From Patescibacteria group bacterium (GTDB lineage: Bacteria > Patescibacteriota > Minisyncoccia > Phycocordibacterales > PALSA-1337): a stretch of 14,130 nucleotides of DNA. The notes beneath the pieces are model-generated. The model was not told where the DNA came from, made no database searches, and saw nothing but the letters and a program-made list of their open reading frames with translations. This document shows positions 13,561-14,130 of this stretch, piece by piece. Position 1 is the first letter of the stretch, and every line of letters begins with the position of its first letter. The stretch covers positions 1 through 14,130 of the forward strand of contig JAGWNR010000003.1 in the NCBI GenBank assembly GCA_028871265.1, written 5' to 3'. Made by a program: the position numbers and the translations under genes.

Positions 13561-14076
13561 CTACTTTTTCACAGAAAATGGTTTTAGAATTTGTCGATCA
13601 GTTTTATAGTCCTCTATTTCGTTGTTGATTTGAATAAAGTGGATACCGGCATTTTCGAAGGCTTCTTTGCTCTTTTTGCTCTGATGGTAATCCTTGAGCA
13701 CTACGACTTTTTTTATACCGGCATTTATCATAAGCTTGGTACAAGTATAACAAGGGGTCATGTGACAATATAATGTTGAACCATTTATAGCAATACCCAG
13801 TTTAGCCGCTTGTGCAATAGCATTTTGCTCGGCATGAACAGTACGGATGCAGTGCTCGGATTCAGTGCCATCATCATTGATCACTTTGTGCATCTCATGT
13901 CCAACTTCATCGCAATGGGCAAAACCAACTGGCGATCCAACATATCCTGTTACCAAAATTTGCTTGTCACGGACAATGACGCAACCGGACCGACCACGAT
14001 CACATGTTCCGCGACTGCCGACCAATTCGGCAATTGACATAAAATATTCATCCCAAGATGGTCTTTTGTAAGGCAT
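13561..14076 (-). CDS. dCMP deaminase (ComEB-like)
   Basis: 171 residues. A zinc-dependent cytidine/deoxycytidylate deaminase producing dUMP for ThyA. Motifs: RPSWDEYFMSIAELVGSRGTC at the N-terminus, zinc ligand and catalytic Glu in HAEQNA (81-86), and PCYTC (108-112). The loop GHEMHKVINDDGTESEHC before the HAE motif is typical of dCMP deaminases and separates it from simple cytidine deaminases. The frame opens at 14097, but the ATG at 14076 gives the family-like start and sits 6 bases after TATACT with a well-spaced TTGGCA, so I use it. First gene of the deaminase-dut pair. Late competence ComEB belongs to the same family, but nothing here suggests competence. Confidence 0.93.
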   Translation of the reverse strand: MPYKRPSWDEYFMSIAELVGSRGTCDRGRSGCVIVRDKQILVTGYVGSPVGFAHCDEVGHEMHKVINDDGTESEHCIRTVHAEQNAIAQAAKLGIAINGSTLYCHMTPCYTCTKLMINAGIKKVVVLKDYHQSKKSKEAFENAGIHFIQINNEIEDYKTDRQILKPFSVKK

Positions 14077-14082
14077 GGGATA

Positions 14083-14111
14083 AGTATAAACCGTCAAAAA
14101 TAAAGTGCCAA
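14083..14111 (-). promoter_or_regulatory. Promoter of the dCMP deaminase-dut operon, leaderless type
   Basis: TTGGCA (14106-14111), exactly 17 bases, TATACT (14083-14088), then 6 bases to the ATG at 14076. It decides the start: the upstream frame opening at 14097 would lie before the transcript begins. Confidence 0.72.
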
Positions 14112-14130
14112 GGGCTCCAAAAGGATTAAA

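Overview
The window is about 14 kb of compact, moderately AT-leaning bacterial DNA. It uses the standard code, because TGA ends several genes (the surface protein, recO, argS, tmk). Several traits suggest a Candidate Phyla Radiation / Patescibacteria (Parcubacteria-type) genome: a long eukaryote/archaea-like IleRS, a short RecO without its zinc motif, a single-pass surface protein with repeated beta domains, promoter -10 boxes almost touching the start codons with no Shine-Dalgarno sequence, and palindromic repeats in most intergenic gaps. The lineage is inferred; there is no rRNA or ribosomal protein here to confirm it.

Layout: 1-250 has no supported gene. From 251 to 6689 (minus strand) runs ileS -> recO -> a membrane-anchored surface protein, with genes overlapping or nearly touching. 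From 6740 to 7032 (minus) is a gene-free but structured unit with its own promoter and terminator. argS follows (7078-8766, minus), then a plus-strand structured RNA candidate (8863-9088) converging on glyA (9087-10280, minus). From 10306 to 10794 a third structured RNA candidate (minus) is bracketed by 44-bp direct repeats made of palindromes. Then come tmk (minus), thyA and a dihydrofolate-reductase-like gene (plus), and a dCMP deaminase-dut pair (minus).

The right half encodes a thymidylate cycle. The dCMP deaminase and Dut make dUMP, GlyA supplies methylene-tetrahydrofolate, ThyA makes dTMP, the DHFR-like protein would recycle dihydrofolate, and Tmk phosphorylates dTMP. The genes lie side by side but in at least five transcription units.

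Most notable points: (1) a complete histidine-phosphatase domain embedded in the IleRS catalytic domain, with all catalytic residues present; (2) in-frame low-complexity repeat insertions in the same ileS; (3) a family of 21-bp palindromes whose arms covary and which overlap the -35 regions of several promoters; (4) leaderless-type promoters on essentially every first gene; (5) three unidentified RNA-like transcription units, one between direct repeats; (6) a one-base frameshift removing the conserved C-terminus of ThyA.
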